Part shown: positions 1 to 7,028 of the stretch, in pieces
Layout of the letters: the number at the start of each line of letters is the position of its first letter
Numbering within the stretch: the stretch's first letter is position 1
NCBI GenBank assembly: GCA_947581745.1
Contig: CANPVW010000185.1
Coordinates: forward strand, 1-10,461
Length of the DNA stretch: 10,461 nt
Reading direction: 5' to 3'
From: Candidatus Benthicola azotiphorus
Lineage (GTDB): Bacteria; Gemmatimonadota; Gemmatimonadetes; Palauibacterales; Palauibacteraceae
Notes under the pieces: model-generated
The model's input: only the letters and a program-made list of their open reading frames with translations
Told to the model about the DNA's origin: nothing
Database searches by the model: none
Translations under genes and position numbers: made by a program

Positions 1-109
1 CCGCCAGTGTCTTGAGGACGTCCCGCCGGCCCCAACCCGGCCGTGCGCCTTCGGAACGGGGGCCGTCGGCAGGGGTAGCCTGTGAGAAATCCCGGGATGC
101 ATCGGCCAT
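1..109 (-). CDS. Start of a Tat-exported protein, truncated by the window edge
   Basis: Reading the minus strand from the ATG at 109-107 gives 36 open codons to the edge. The leader contains GWGRRDVLKTLA, which fits the twin-arginine consensus (S/T)RRxFLK at residues 27-33, followed by the beginning of a hydrophobic stretch. A strong Shine-Dalgarno sequence (GGAGG, complement of 115-119) lies 5 nt before the ATG. Tat substrates are exported folded, often with a bound cofactor, so the missing part is probably a cofactor-containing periplasmic enzyme. That is inference, because no catalytic domain lies in the window. The gene is divergent from the beta-barrel gene at 200. Confidence rests on the SD and Tat motif occurring together in one frame. 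Confidence 0.7.
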   Translation of the reverse strand, partial: MADASRDFSQATPADGPRSEGARPGWGRRDVLKTLA

Positions 110-199
110 GCTCGCCTCCGTGACGGATCGATCGGGTGGTGGCGGATCTCCTTCAAATTACCCCGGTGGCGCCTCACGCCATATCGAGGGAGCAATCTG
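110..199. promoter_or_regulatory. Divergent intergenic region between the Tat-leader gene and the beta-barrel gene
   Basis: These 90 bp separate two divergently read genes, so they should hold the promoters for both. It contains the SD of the leftward gene (complement of 115-119) and the SD of the rightward gene (GAGGGA, 186-191, 8 nt before the ATG at 200). An AT-richer patch (CAAATTA, around 155-160) is the only place resembling a -10 region. I could not pair it convincingly with a -35. No operator palindrome was recognised. Confidence 0.35.
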
Positions 200-781
200 A
201 TGAAGAAGCGTGTGGTCGGAAGTGCGATTGCGACGGCGGTTCTGATGCTGCTGGCGGCGACGCCCGTCCGGGCTCAGCGCACGGCGGTCCACGAGGGCTA
301 CTGGATCGGCTTCGGTTTCGGGGGCGGTACGGTCCTCGGGGAGGATTTTTTCGATGGGGACGCGAAGTTCGGTGGATCTGGTTTCCTCAGGATGGGCGGC
401 AGCCCGAGTCAGCAGCTTCTCATCGGGGGCGAATTGATCGGATGGGGCACGGATCAGGCCGACGTCCAGATCGCGCGTGGCGCCATGATGTTCACCGCGA
501 TGTACTTCCCGAGCCCGAAGGGCGGTTTCTACGTCAAGGGGAGCGCCGGGTTCGCCGGTCGCACCGTCGAGACCACCTACTACCTGCCGTTTCTCCCGCC
601 GGGCGTCGCCGCGAACGTCAGCGAGGACGATGGCGGGATCGGGCTCGGGGCGGGTCTCGGCTACGACATCCAGGTGGCCCGCAACTTCTTCATCACGCCG
701 GCGCTGGACTTCGTCTACACGGGCACCGAGGGAGACGGGGCCAGCCTGCTCCTCTTCACGGTCGGGGCGACCTGGCACTAG
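200..781 (+). CDS. Secreted outer-membrane beta-barrel-like protein
   Basis: The product has 193 residues with a clear Sec signal peptide: basic MKKR, a hydrophobic core at about residues 6-20, and a likely cleavage after VRA at about residue 25. The mature part is rich in Gly and aromatic residues arranged as alternating short strands, for example around GYWIGFGFGGG (33-43), the middle GGFYVKGSAGFAG, and the C-terminal FFITPALDFVYTG and LLLFTVGATWH. This pattern and the size of about 168 mature residues resemble small eight-stranded OmpA/OmpX-type barrels. No ligand or enzymatic motif is visible, so the function is unknown. The start is supported by GAGGGA at 186-191 with 8 nt spacing. A 109-bp gap separates it from the transporter downstream, so co-transcription is possible but not shown. 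A soluble beta-rich secreted protein cannot be excluded. Confidence 0.72.
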   Translation: MKKRVVGSAIATAVLMLLAATPVRAQRTAVHEGYWIGFGFGGGTVLGEDFFDGDAKFGGSGFLRMGGSPSQQLLIGGELIGWGTDQADVQIARGAMMFTAMYFPSPKGGFYVKGSAGFAGRTVETTYYLPFLPPGVAANVSEDDGGIGLGAGLGYDIQVARNFFITPALDFVYTGTEGDGASLLLFTVGATWH

Positions 782-890
782 GCCGGAGGCAGTCGCGGAT
801 CGGTTTCCGCACGCACCGCGCGCACAGCGCCCGGCCGCCCTAGATTCGAAACGGCGTCCCCGGAAGCGTCCAGCTCTGGCAGGAGACCTC

Positions 891-3050
891 ATGCCCGCCA
901 CGCAAACCCACCGTCTGAGCAAGGAACTCACCCTGCTCGACGTGTACGTCATCGGGACCGGCTCCATGCTGAGCGCAGGCTTCTTCCTGCTCCCGGGCAT
1001 CGCGGCTTCCAAGACGGGCACTTCCGTGACGCTCGCGTACTTCCTGGCCAGCCTGCTGGTCCTTCCGGCTCTGCTGAGCAAGGCGGAACTCGCGACCGCC
1101 ATGCCCAGGGCGGGCGGCGTCTACTACTTCCTGGACCGAAGTCTCGGTCCGATCGTCGGAACGGTGGGCGGACTCGGCACCTGGCTGGTCCTCGTGCTGA
1201 AGAGCGCCTTCGCCCTGATCGGCATGGGCTATTACGTGGCGCTCTTCGTGCACTACCCTGCCCGCACGGTCGCGCTCGCGCTGACGCTCGTCTTCGTGGT
1301 CCTCAACGTGCTCGGGGCGAAGGAATCCAGCGGACTTCTGCGCGTTCTGGTCGTCCTGGTGCTCGGATTCCTCGCCCTCCTGCTCGTCCAGGGAGTCGTG
1401 GCGCTTGCCGGAGGCCCCGGGAGTCCGGCGTTCGAGGGCACTCCGGAACCGTTCCTCACGCACGGTGGTCAAGGACTCGCATTCACCATCGGCCTCGTGT
1501 TCATCTCGTTCGCCGGACCGATCAAGGTGGCCAGCATCTCCGAAGAAGTCCGAAACCCCGACCGCAACCTCCCGCTGGGGATGCTGCTGGCCCTGCTGAC
1601 GGCATCGGCGGTGTACGTCGTCGGCGTGTGGCTGATGACGAGGGCGATCCCATCCGACGCATTCCACGCCGATTACACGCCCCTGGCCACGGCAGGGGAG
1701 AGGCTGTTCGGGTGGTTGCCCCATTCTCTCGCACTCGGCCTGGTCCTCGTACCGGCGATCGCCGGGCTGGCTGCGGCAGGAAACGCGGGAATCCTGGCAG
1801 CCTCCCGCTATCCGCTCGCGATGGGCCGTGACAGACTGATCCCCGATGCCTTCGGCAGACTGAGCCGCCACGGATCACCGACGCTGGCCCTGGTCGCCAC
1901 CGGTGCCTTGATGGCCTCCGTGATTCTGACCCTGGACGTCGAAGGGGTGGCCAAGCTCGCCAGCACCTTCCTCCTTCTGATCTTCGCCCTCGTGAACCTC
2001 GCCGTCATCGTGATGAGGGAAAGCGGGATCGAGGCTTACGATCCGGGCTTCCGGTCACCCGGCTATCCGTGGGTGCAGCTCGTGGGCCTACTCGCCCCGG
2101 CGCTGCTGATCGCCGTGATGGGATTGATGCCGATCGTGTTCGCGGTGGGCCTCGTGGGGGCGTGTCTGGCCTGGTATTTCCACTACGCTCGTGGCCGCGT
2201 CGTGCGGAGCGGCGCTCTGCTGCACTGGTTCGAGCGGTTGGGGCAGGGCCGGTTCGAAGGCCTGGATCCCGAGCTTCGCGGGATCCTGAAGGAAAAGGGC
2301 GTGCGAGCGGAGGACGCGTTCGACGAAGTGGTGGCCCGGGCCTTCACTTTGGACCTCGGGCCCGGAGAGTCGTTCGAGGATGCCACCCGCCGTGCGGCCG
2401 CCCGTTTGGCGCAGCGCCTTCCGGCAAGTGCCGAACACCTGGCAGAAGGGTTCTTGCGTGGCACGCGGACCGGCGCCACGCCCGTGTCGCATGGTACGGC
2501 CCTGCCTCACCTGCGGATCCCGGAGGCTACCGCGCCGGAGATGGTCCTCGCGCGCTCGGTAAGCGGGTTGACGATCGAAGTGGGCGACCAGTTTACCGAC
2601 ACGCGGCACGGTGCGTCGATCCACGCCGTCTTCTTCCTGGTGAGCCCCGAGGCGAACCCCGGGCAGCATCTGCGATTGCTGGCCGGGATCGCCGGGCGGG
2701 CGGACGACGACGACTTCATGGACGCCTGGCTGGCAACGGACGAAGCGGATTTCCGGGAGATCATACTGAGGGACGAGAGATTCATCTCCCTGGGAGTGGA
2801 GCAGCACGGAGCCTCATCCGCGCTCGTCGGGATGGAGCTCCGCGAGGTAAAGTGGCCAGCCGGCACTCTGGTGGCTCTGGTGCGGCGCGATGGAGAGGTC
2901 CTGATTCCGAACGGCAGCACGGTGATCCAGGCCGGTGATCGCCTCAGCATCGTCGGCGATCCCGATGGGATTCAGGTCGTCCGCGCCCACTACGGCAGCG
3001 TCGCTGATGTGGAGATCCCCAATTTCATCAGCGGTGAGCTGGACGTCTGA
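891..3050 (+). CDS. APC-family transporter fused to PTS EIIA-like and TrkA-C (RCK_C)-like domains
   Basis: The 719-residue protein begins at the ATG preceded by AGGAG (881-885). The open frame extends further upstream, but that part overlaps the preceding gene and looks non-coding. Residues about 14-430 form a multi-spanning membrane domain, probably 12 helices. It opens with the GTGSMLSAGFFLLPG segment (22-36), typical of helix 1 of the amino acid-polyamine-organocation (APC) superfamily. ISEEVRNPDRNLP, after a mid-protein helix, is another APC-like segment. Residues about 475-632 resemble PTS EIIA type 2. HGTALPHLR matches the family's phospho-histidine motif, with His540 as the candidate phosphorylated residue. 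Residues about 640-704 resemble a TrkA-C/RCK_C ligand-binding domain. The fusion suggests a cation-, amino-acid- or potassium-coupled transporter gated from the cytoplasm by phosphorylation and a small ligand. The substrate cannot be read from the sequence. Domain assignments are by motif and pattern only. Confidence 0.85.
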   Translation: MPATQTHRLSKELTLLDVYVIGTGSMLSAGFFLLPGIAASKTGTSVTLAYFLASLLVLPALLSKAELATAMPRAGGVYYFLDRSLGPIVGTVGGLGTWLVLVLKSAFALIGMGYYVALFVHYPARTVALALTLVFVVLNVLGAKESSGLLRVLVVLVLGFLALLLVQGVVALAGGPGSPAFEGTPEPFLTHGGQGLAFTIGLVFISFAGPIKVASISEEVRNPDRNLPLGMLLALLTASAVYVVGVWLMTRAIPSDAFHADYTPLATAGERLFGWLPHSLALGLVLVPAIAGLAAAGNAGILAASRYPLAMGRDRLIPDAFGRLSRHGSPTLALVATGALMASVILTLDVEGVAKLASTFLLLIFALVNLAVIVMRESGIEAYDPGFRSPGYPWVQLVGLLAPALLIAVMGLMPIVFAVGLVGACLAWYFHYARGRVVRSGALLHWFERLGQGRFEGLDPELRGILKEKGVRAEDAFDEVVARAFTLDLGPGESFEDATRRAAARLAQRLPASAEHLAEGFLRGTRTGATPVSHGTALPHLRIPEATAPEMVLARSVSGLTIEVGDQFTDTRHGASIHAVFFLVSPEANPGQHLRLLAGIAGRADDDDFMDAWLATDEADFREIILRDERFISLGVEQHGASSALVGMELREVKWPAGTLVALVRRDGEVLIPNGSTVIQAGDRLSIVGDPDGIQVVRAHYGSVADVEIPNFISGELDV

Positions 3051-3066
3051 ATCGCGCGCGCCGGCC

Positions 3067-3093
3067 CCGGCTCCGTTGACCGGCTCCCTTGAC
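3067..3093 (+). repeat. Two-copy 13-bp tandem repeat carrying TTGAC
   Basis: The unit ccggctccgttga (3067-3079) is followed directly by ccggctcccttga (3080-3092), with one mismatch. Both are followed by C, so TTGACC occurs twice, 13 bp apart, in the gap between the transporter and the lipocalin-like gene. TTGACC resembles a -35 element, but no good -10 lies 16-18 bp after either copy. It may be a small duplication or a regulator site. Confidence 0.4.
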
Positions 3094-3155
3094 CTTCCGC
3101 TTCATTTCCGCGTTTCTGGGAAGACCACTCTTCTTCCAATCCCAGGAGGCTTCAC

Positions 3156-3647
3156 ATGCGCAGACTCCTCGTTCCCATGGCAGCGATCGCCGTCGCCGGG
3201 GTCCTCCTCGCGTTCCGGCCTGCGCCGGAAACGACTCTCGACGCTTCGACGTTGAACGGCGCCTGGAAGACGGTTCAGGTGCACGCCGAACTGCAGGACA
3301 CGACCTGGACGCGCGACGAGGACCGGCCGAACATTGTCGTCTTCTCGGACGGTCATTGGGCCTCCCTCAGGATTGCGGGAGAAGGTGTACGGGAAGACTT
3401 GCCCGAAGATCCCACGGACGAACAGCTCCTCGAGGCCTGGAGGCCTGTCAGGGCGTCGGCCGGAACTTATTCGTTGTCCGGGTCCACCATGACATCGACG
3501 ACCACCATCTCGAAGAGCCCCAACGCGATGAACGAGCAGCGTGCTTCTGAGTCGAAGATCACGCTGGAGGGCAACAAGATGGTCCGTGTGTTCACGAACC
3601 CTGAGAACGGCAATACGTGGACCGTCACGTCCGAGAGGATCGACTAG
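3156..3647 (+). CDS. Small secreted lipocalin-like protein
   Basis: The product is 163 residues with an N-terminal Sec signal: MRRLL followed by a hydrophobic stretch to about residue 20. A consensus SD, AGGAGG at 3144-3149, lies 6 nt before the ATG. The mature protein has the layout of bacterial lipocalin-like domains: L-x-G-x-W near the start (LNGAWKTV, 33-40), a central PNIVVFSDGHWAS strand (58-70), GTYSLSGSTMTSTT (103-116), and a late KITLEGNKMVRV strand with NTWTVTSERI at the end. These domains are small beta-barrels that may bind hydrophobic ligands, but the ligand here is unknown and no catalytic residues are visible. There is no cysteine, so it is not a lipoprotein. A strong inverted repeat follows the stop, so the gene probably ends a transcription unit. 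Confidence 0.7.
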   Translation: MRRLLVPMAAIAVAGVLLAFRPAPETTLDASTLNGAWKTVQVHAELQDTTWTRDEDRPNIVVFSDGHWASLRIAGEGVREDLPEDPTDEQLLEAWRPVRASAGTYSLSGSTMTSTTTISKSPNAMNEQRASESKITLEGNKMVRVFTNPENGNTWTVTSERID

Positions 3648-3659
3648 CGTTTCGCTTCA

Positions 3660-3692
3660 CCGGGCGAGGCGTCGGATGAACGCCTCGCCCGG
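3660..3692 (+). terminator. Perfect 12-bp inverted repeat after the lipocalin-like gene
   Basis: CCGGGCGAGGCG (3660-3671) and CGCCTCGCCCGG (3681-3692) are exact reverse complements around a 9-nt loop, beginning 13 nt after the stop codon. The stem is very stable and well placed for termination or 3'-end protection. The following bases are GCCTCGCCCCCC, with no T-run, so this is not a classical rho-independent terminator. It could also be a repeat-family element or a protein-binding palindrome. Confidence 0.6.
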
Positions 3693-3757
3693 GCCTCGCC
3701 CCCCGTCGAACTACCTCCCGACGCGGTGCATCTCGGAACCCCGTGGTGGATCCCCGG

Positions 3758-3786
3758 TAGACAGTCCCCGTCCGTTCGTTTAGGAT
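3758..3786 (+). promoter_or_regulatory. Candidate sigma-70 promoter for the multicopper oxidase operon
   Basis: TAGACA (3758-3763, five of six matches to TTGACA) is separated by exactly 17 bp from TAGGAT (3781-3786, four of six matches to TATAAT). It lies in the 192-bp gap after the 3660-3692 hairpin, with an expected transcript start near 3793. That is about 47 nt before the GTG of the oxidase. I looked for a CueR-type or other copper-operator palindrome and did not see one. Confidence 0.45.
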
Positions 3787-3819
3787 GGGCGACCGTCAAT
3801 CGCCGAGGCTGACGCACAC

Positions 3820-3858
3820 ATGACCGAAGGCAATCGAGGGTGCCCTTGGCACCCGTGA
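3820..3858 (+). other. Possible 12-codon leader ORF overlapping the oxidase start region
   Basis: An ATG at 3820 opens a frame encoding MTEGNRGCPWHP and stops at TGA 3856-3858. The stop shares the four bases GTGA with the alternative GTG start of the multicopper oxidase at 3855. The peptide ends in Cys-Pro-Trp-His-Pro, so it carries potential metal ligands. Its SD is weak (GAGG at 3805-3808, 11 nt away). It may be chance, or a leader whose translation couples to the oxidase. Confidence 0.25.
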
Positions 3859-5582
3859 AATCCATCGCGGCTCGAATGTCCGTCCGCTCAGGCGCCATCT
3901 CGTGCTGGTTTGCCTGCGTCACCCTGGTCTCGCCGACGGCGGGAGCAGCACAACAGATGCCCCACGGGCATCACGGCGCGGACGGCGATCTTCCGGTGAT
4001 GCCGTCGGCCGCGATGATCATGCCGATGATCCGTAACCCGATGCTGCCCGGCGTGAAGAGCGCCCGGCCGTCCGTCGCCGACTTCCTGCCGGGTGAGGGT
4101 GTGGATCCCGCGTCCCTGCCGATGGCCGGGCCCCGCGAAATCCTGGACCTGGCGGACGGCGACACCCTGGCGCTCGAGGCATCGCTGGTTCGGAAGATGG
4201 TGGCCGGCAGGACGTTCGTGATGTACGCGTTCAACCGGCAGATTCCCGGCCCGCTCATCAGGGTGAGGAAGGGCGCCGAGATCCACGTCCGGTTCACCAA
4301 CCGGATCGACCTGGAGACCACGGTTCACTGGCACGGACTGCGCCTCGACAACCGGTTCGACGGGGTGCCCGGCCTGACCCAGGATCCCGTTCAGCCCGGG
4401 GAGACGTTCGACTACACGATCCGCTTTCCGGATGCCGGCATCTACTGGTACCACCCACACGTGCGCGAGGACATCCAGCAGGACCTCGGACTGTACGGCA
4501 ACATGCTGGTCCGTCCCGACCGGCCGTCGTACGACGATCCCGTGCACCGGGAGGAAGTCGTCATCCTGGACGACATCCTGGTCGACAACGGGGAGATCGT
4601 GCCGTTCGGGCGGGAGGGCGCGAATTTTTCGATCATGGGCCGGTTCGGGAACGTTCTTCTGATCAACGGCGAGCAGACGTACGAACTCGAGGCGAAGACC
4701 GGGGAGGTTATCCGCTTCTACTTCACCAACGTCTCAAACACCCGCACGTTCAACCTCTCGTTCGGCGCCGCGCCCATGAAGCTCGTGGGAGCCGACATCG
4801 GCCGGTTCGAGAAGGAGATGTTCGTGCACAGCGTGGCGATCGCTCCGGCGCAGCGCTACGTGGTCGAAGTGATGTTCGAGGAACCGGGCGAGTACGCGCT
4901 GACCAGCCGCATCACGGCGCTCAACCACATGCAGGGGAAGTTCTTTTCCGCTTCCGACACCCTCGGTCGCGTGCACGTATCGGAGGGTATCGCGACGCCC
5001 GACCGGAGCGAGTCGTTTCGCGCCCTGCACGTGGACGAGGAAGTACGGCGCGAGGTGGAACCGTACCGGAGGTACCTGGATGCCCCGGTCGACCGCGAGC
5101 TCCTGCTCACGGTGGACATCCATGACCTGCCCGTCCAGGTCATGCAGTTCATTGCGATCGACACGGTGTACCGGTCCCCGGTCGAGTTCACGGACGTCAT
5201 GTCGCACATGAACTGGCTCTCGACCTCGAACGAGGTGCGCTGGATCCTGCGCGACCTGCGGACGGGCGCGGAGAACATGGACATCGACTGGCGTTTCAAG
5301 GTCGGAGACGTGGTGAAGATCCGGCTCCGCAACGACCCTGACGCGTTCCATCCGATGAACCACCCGATCCACCTGCACGGACAGCGTTTCCTGGTGCTGG
5401 CGCGCGATGGAGTGCCGAACGAGAACCTGGTATGGAAGGACACGGCCCTGCTCCCGGTGGGCTCGACGGTGGACCTGCTGCTGGAGGTCACGAATCCCGG
5501 CAACTGGATGCTTCACTGCCACATCGCGGAACACCTGGAGGCAGGAATGATGATGGCGTTCGCCGTCGAGCCAGAGGGCTGA
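3840..5582 (+). CDS. Exported multicopper oxidase, three-domain laccase/CueO-like
   Basis: The 580-residue protein (numbered from GTG 3840) has a Sec-type leader with a hydrophobic core at about 18-38. A His/Met-rich segment follows, with His42, 44, 45 and Met40, 54, 59, 61, 63, 68, which could handle copper. All four multicopper oxidase motifs are present: HWHG (His163, 165), HPH (His205, 207), HPMNHPIHLHG (His508, 511, 513), and HCHIAEHLEAGM (His559, Cys560, His561, His565, Met570). These give one type 1 copper, with Met570 as a likely axial ligand, and the trinuclear cluster that reduces O2 to water. The substrate could be a phenol, Cu(I), Fe(II) or Mn(II). The start is uncertain: GTG 3840 has GAAGG (3826-3830) 9 nt before it, GTG 3855 overlaps the small leader ORF, and ATG 3876 lacks an SD. 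The propeller gene follows after 66 bp. Confidence 0.95.
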   Translation: MPLAPVKSIAARMSVRSGAISCWFACVTLVSPTAGAAQQMPHGHHGADGDLPVMPSAAMIMPMIRNPMLPGVKSARPSVADFLPGEGVDPASLPMAGPREILDLADGDTLALEASLVRKMVAGRTFVMYAFNRQIPGPLIRVRKGAEIHVRFTNRIDLETTVHWHGLRLDNRFDGVPGLTQDPVQPGETFDYTIRFPDAGIYWYHPHVREDIQQDLGLYGNMLVRPDRPSYDDPVHREEVVILDDILVDNGEIVPFGREGANFSIMGRFGNVLLINGEQTYELEAKTGEVIRFYFTNVSNTRTFNLSFGAAPMKLVGADIGRFEKEMFVHSVAIAPAQRYVVEVMFEEPGEYALTSRITALNHMQGKFFSASDTLGRVHVSEGIATPDRSESFRALHVDEEVRREVEPYRRYLDAPVDRELLLTVDIHDLPVQVMQFIAIDTVYRSPVEFTDVMSHMNWLSTSNEVRWILRDLRTGAENMDIDWRFKVGDVVKIRLRNDPDAFHPMNHPIHLHGQRFLVLARDGVPNENLVWKDTALLPVGSTVDLLLEVTNPGNWMLHCHIAEHLEAGMMMAFAVEPEG

Positions 5583-5648
5583 CGGCGGAATCGAAGCCGG
5601 CGCGTCGCGGGAGCGAGCGGGCCGCGGAACCCCTCACGGAGGTCGGGA

Positions 5649-7028
5649 ATGAGAACGAGGACGCTTGTCTGGAGCGCGGGCGCGGCGGTAGTGGCCCTGC
5701 TGGTCACGATACCCGCGGCGTTCGCGCAGGGCACGGCTGACGCACCGGGCACGGACAACATGGAGGTCGTCGGACGCCTCCAGTCGGACGATGGGCTCGA
5801 GATCAGCTACACCGACGTCGAGATCGAGCAGGAGCCGGGCCGGCCTTACGCTTACCTGGCGCGCGTTCTGGGCCCCACCAAGGGCATGGACATCGTCTCG
5901 ATCGAGGACCCGGCGAACCCGGAGCTTCTATACCAGTGGCGCATCGAGGACCCCGAGCTGCACATCGGTCTCGGCGGCATGGATACCAAGTACTTCAAGC
6001 ACGATGGCCGGTACTACGTGATTCAGTCGGTGCAGTTCTTCGGGGGACCTGACACCGACCTCGGCGCGGTGGTGTTCGACGTCACGGGGCTGCCGGACGC
6101 GTCGACCGTGAAAGAGGTCGGCCGGATCCGGGCCCCGGACACGCCCTCCGGATTCCATAACATCTGGGCGTACAAGCACTCGTCCGGAAAGCCGATCATG
6201 GTCGCCACGACCAGCGGTCCGCACGCGAACCTGTACGACCTGGCGGCCTTCCTGGACGGGGCGGAGGACTACGGCCTGATCGGGCAGGTGCCGTGGCCGT
6301 CCACCGCGATGGACTCGCCGTACGGCTCGATGGCGGGCTACCACGACTTCTACGTGGCCTGGGATCCGGAGAGCGAACGGGACATCCTGTACGGCTCGGG
6401 GCTGGACGGTTACTACATGTACGACATCACGGACCCGACGAATCCGCAGCTGATCACGTCGATCGTCGGCGTGATGGGGGTCACCATCGCCCACACGCTC
6501 ACCGCCACCCCGGACGCGAAGATCGGAGTCGGCCAGACGGAGTACAGGTACTCGCCGATCCGCATCTACGACCTCGACCAGGGAATCCACGGCGGAAAGG
6601 CACGGATCACGTCCGAGCTGAGCGCCTGGACGCGCAACTACAAGGCGCTCTCGCACAACAACGAGATGCGCTATCCGTACGTGTTCGTGTCGTCCTACAA
6701 GGACGGGATCGACGTGTTCGACATCAGCGACCCGGAGAACCCGGAGGGCGTAGCCTGGTACGACACCTACCTGGGACCGGAGAAGGCGGGTCTGGCGCTC
6801 GACCTCGGGCTCTCGAGCGGCAATCCCGTGGGCGAGAGTGACTTCAACGGCGCGTTCGGCATCGACGTCCGGAACTACGACGGACTCATCGTGGTCAGCG
6901 ACATGGTCACGGGACTGTGGGTCATGCGGATGGATGGATTCGACGGCTGGAACGGCGCGGACTACGGGATGCCCAACATCTCGAGCGTGCAGGACTGGGA
7001 TCACGGCCCGCAGGGGCTGGTTCCGTAG
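5649..7028 (+). CDS. Exported LVIVD-type beta-propeller protein
   Basis: The 459-residue product has a Sec signal peptide (MRTRT, hydrophobic core, cleavage near AFA at residue 26). GGAGG (5638-5642) lies 6 nt before the ATG. The body contains repeated blade motifs of the form h-h-D-h-x-D-P-x-N-P: DIVSIEDPANPELL (81-94), VVFDVTGLPD (141-150), YMYDITDPTNPQLI (256-269), IRIYDLDQG (304-312), IDVFDISDPENPEG (354-367) and LWVMRMDG (423-430). This is the pattern of LVIVD-repeat propellers, which are found in secreted and surface proteins and mostly lack a defined activity. Histidines stand in conserved-looking settings (GFHN 170, GYHDF 232, AHTLT 282, SHNNE 336) and could form a metal site, which is inference. 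The preceding multicopper oxidase and the following gene are close enough for one operon, suggesting a partner role for the oxidase. Confidence 0.8.
   Translation: MRTRTLVWSAGAAVVALLVTIPAAFAQGTADAPGTDNMEVVGRLQSDDGLEISYTDVEIEQEPGRPYAYLARVLGPTKGMDIVSIEDPANPELLYQWRIEDPELHIGLGGMDTKYFKHDGRYYVIQSVQFFGGPDTDLGAVVFDVTGLPDASTVKEVGRIRAPDTPSGFHNIWAYKHSSGKPIMVATTSGPHANLYDLAAFLDGAEDYGLIGQVPWPSTAMDSPYGSMAGYHDFYVAWDPESERDILYGSGLDGYYMYDITDPTNPQLITSIVGVMGVTIAHTLTATPDAKIGVGQTEYRYSPIRIYDLDQGIHGGKARITSELSAWTRNYKALSHNNEMRYPYVFVSSYKDGIDVFDISDPENPEGVAWYDTYLGPEKAGLALDLGLSSGNPVGESDFNGAFGIDVRNYDGLIVVSDMVTGLWVMRMDGFDGWNGADYGMPNISSVQDWDHGPQGLVP

Noticed and set aside
12..200. 62-codon plus-strand frame at the left edge
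   Set aside because: It is low-complexity Arg/Gly/Ser/Pro and lies opposite the Tat-leader frame, which has an SD and a motif.
795..810. Hairpin GCGGA-6 nt-TCCGC after the beta-barrel gene as a terminator
   Set aside because: The stem is only 5 bp and has no T-run, so it is easily chance in this base composition.
630..890. Upstream extension of the transporter frame to an ATG at 630
   Set aside because: The extra 87 residues are Ser/Arg/Pro-rich and overlap the beta-barrel gene in another frame. ATG 891 has an SD and gives a normal APC N-terminus.
158..1102. 314-codon open frame on the minus strand across the beta-barrel gene
   Set aside because: Its composition is Arg/Pro-rich with no domain signal. 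The plus-strand frame has a signal peptide and barrel-like strands.
840..1871. 343-codon open frame on the minus strand opposite the transporter
   Set aside because: It is rich in Arg, Glu, Gln and His and has no recognisable motif. It lies opposite a frame with clear transmembrane helices. Long antisense frames are expected in GC-rich DNA.
3787..3839. Copper-responsive operator (CueR/CopY/CsoR type) before the oxidase
   Set aside because: No dyad of the expected kind was found between the candidate promoter and the start.
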